The notes beneath the pieces are model-generated. The model made no database searches and was not told where the DNA came from. It worked only from the letters and a program-made list of their open reading frames with translations. From a virus, in the IMG/VR virus record IMGVR_UViG_3300044756_000013, positions 1 to 21,574 of that record: 21,574 nt of DNA. One strand, given 5' to 3'. The translations under genes were made by a program, and so were the position numbers. Positions 20,764 to 21,574 of the stretch are shown one piece after another; position 1 is the stretch's first letter; every line of letters begins with the position of its first letter.

Positions 20764-21574
20764 CACGATTTCATATACCTCGGCCCGCGCGACCCCTCTG
20801 CTCGCAGCGGAAAACCCTCGGCCCAATCAGGCAACTCCGACATGATCGCGCACATGCGATCCACACTCCCAAACCCCACGGGAGGCTCACAAACGACCTC
20901 GTCATGTATGAGCGTGAGCGGGCGGTATCCCTCCTGTTCGAGGCGCAACGCGGCATGGACAAGGAGATCCCGGCACAGGCCCTGCACGGCGTTTTCCGTC
21001 AGCCGGCCCCCATACGTTTGTTGCCTCTCCCACCGTTTTGTTAGCGAATTGACCGCCATATACGAGACACAATCGTTGCCAAAACGACCCTGCTCGATCA
21101 ACGGCTGGCTGTACCAAAGGTAACGCCCGCTGGGTAACCGCATCCTCAACCACTTTCGGTCCTGCCTGAACCTGATGCGCCCGCCCGCCACCGCCGTCGC
21201 CTGACCGGGATGACGCACGGCGTCGATCGCCGCCTGGTTCATGTCGCGCCATAGCAGGGGGATCTGGGCATACGTCTCGCGGTACACGCCCACGGCGCGT
21301 TCCGCCTCTTCCGGCGCGAGGATGGTACCGACCTGGGCGATGCAGGTCTCGCGGAACTTGTACCACCCCATCTGATAGCCGCACCCGAGAATCAGGGTTT
21401 TCCCGACGTGCCTGGCGGTGCTGTCCTTCCTGATCGTGGCGGGATCGATCCCGTAAACGCGGCCGCCCATTTCCTCATAGATCTTCCGCTTCGCGCGGAA
21501 CGCCTCGACCAGATCATCCTGCCCCGCCAGCCACGCCACGCCCACCGCCTCGACCGAGGCGAAATCACCCGCCG
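20763..21574 (-). CDS. Family A DNA polymerase, C-terminal part
   Basis: The gene runs off the right edge, and 269 C-terminal residues are visible. Motif A is at the edge: GDFASVEAVGVAWLAGQ, where the Asp binds catalytic metal. Motif B follows as RHVGKTLILGCGYQMG (visible residues 54-69), with the Arg and Lys of the fingers helix. The motif ENAVQGLCRDLL leads to motif C, TLIHDEVV (HDE at about 223-225). These three motifs define the polymerase domain of family A (PF00476), the class that includes T7 gp5. The gene copies the phage genome. The exonuclease domain, if any, lies outside the window. All visible catalytic residues are intact. The orientation is opposite to that of the virion genes. 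Confidence 0.92.
   Translation of the reverse strand, partial: AGDFASVEAVGVAWLAGQDDLVEAFRAKRKIYEEMGGRVYGIDPATIRKDSTARHVGKTLILGCGYQMGWYKFRETCIAQVGTILAPEEAERAVGVYRETYAQIPLLWRDMNQAAIDAVRHPGQATAVAGGRIRFRQDRKWLRMRLPSGRYLWYSQPLIEQGRFGNDCVSYMAVNSLTKRWERQQTYGGRLTENAVQGLCRDLLVHAALRLEQEGYRPLTLIHDEVVCEPPVGFGSVDRMCAIMSELPDWAEGFPLRAEGSRGPRYMKS

Noticed and set aside
20518-21123. 201-residue open frame on the plus strand
   Set aside because: It is opposite the DNA polymerase, whose catalytic motifs are intact. The sequence is Ser/Arg-rich and not protein-like.
1-21574. tRNA genes, CRISPR arrays, integrase, insertion sequences or attachment sites
   Set aside because: No cloverleaf, regular spaced repeat, recombinase or transposase motif, or direct repeat flanking a cargo was seen.

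Overview
The window looks like part of a tailed-phage genome, podovirus-like in gene content, from a GC-rich alphaproteobacterial host. Virion genes fill the plus strand from 1 to 18546: scaffold, DUF5309/SU10-type capsid protein, adaptor, nozzle and ejection proteins. A family A DNA polymerase lies on the minus strand at the right edge. The host guess (Acetobacteraceae/Rhodospirillales-like) rests on base composition and on the VPEPASLAVLG-type sorting tags of two encoded proteins. It is an inference.

Plus strand, 1-18546. The order is: end of an unidentified gene; scaffold gene with an apparent frameshift at a run of 17 C; a 240-base gap with a palindrome; major capsid protein; two small head-region proteins; SU10-type adaptor; four receptor-binding or fibre proteins (Cys-motif plus lectin-like, two beta-helix spikes, a tail-collar fibre with ten HxH motifs) interleaved with small proteins; tail nozzle protein; a cluster of small genes that includes an Acb2-like protein; then four probable internal/ejection proteins, one with a phage lysozyme domain. 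From 1581 onward most junctions are ATGA, GTGA or TAATG overlaps or have gaps of a few bases, so this is one tightly coupled late operon.

Minus strand, 21574-18543. The order of transcription is: DNA polymerase (C-terminal part visible), a coiled-coil miniprotein, a gap of about 100 bases, two adjacent secreted PEP-CTERM proteins, a clear intrinsic terminator, and a chain of three tiny genes (60, 46 and 58 residues), the last two membrane proteins. The final stop codon overlaps the stop codon of the last plus-strand virion gene.

The most unusual content is the pair of PEP-CTERM (exosortase-tag) proteins within a phage transcription unit, followed by the Acb2-like candidate anti-CBASS sponge among the structural genes, the HiPIP-like four-cysteine motif on a fibre protein, and the poly-C frameshift in the scaffold gene. 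No tRNA, CRISPR array, insertion sequence, integrase or attachment site was recognised.
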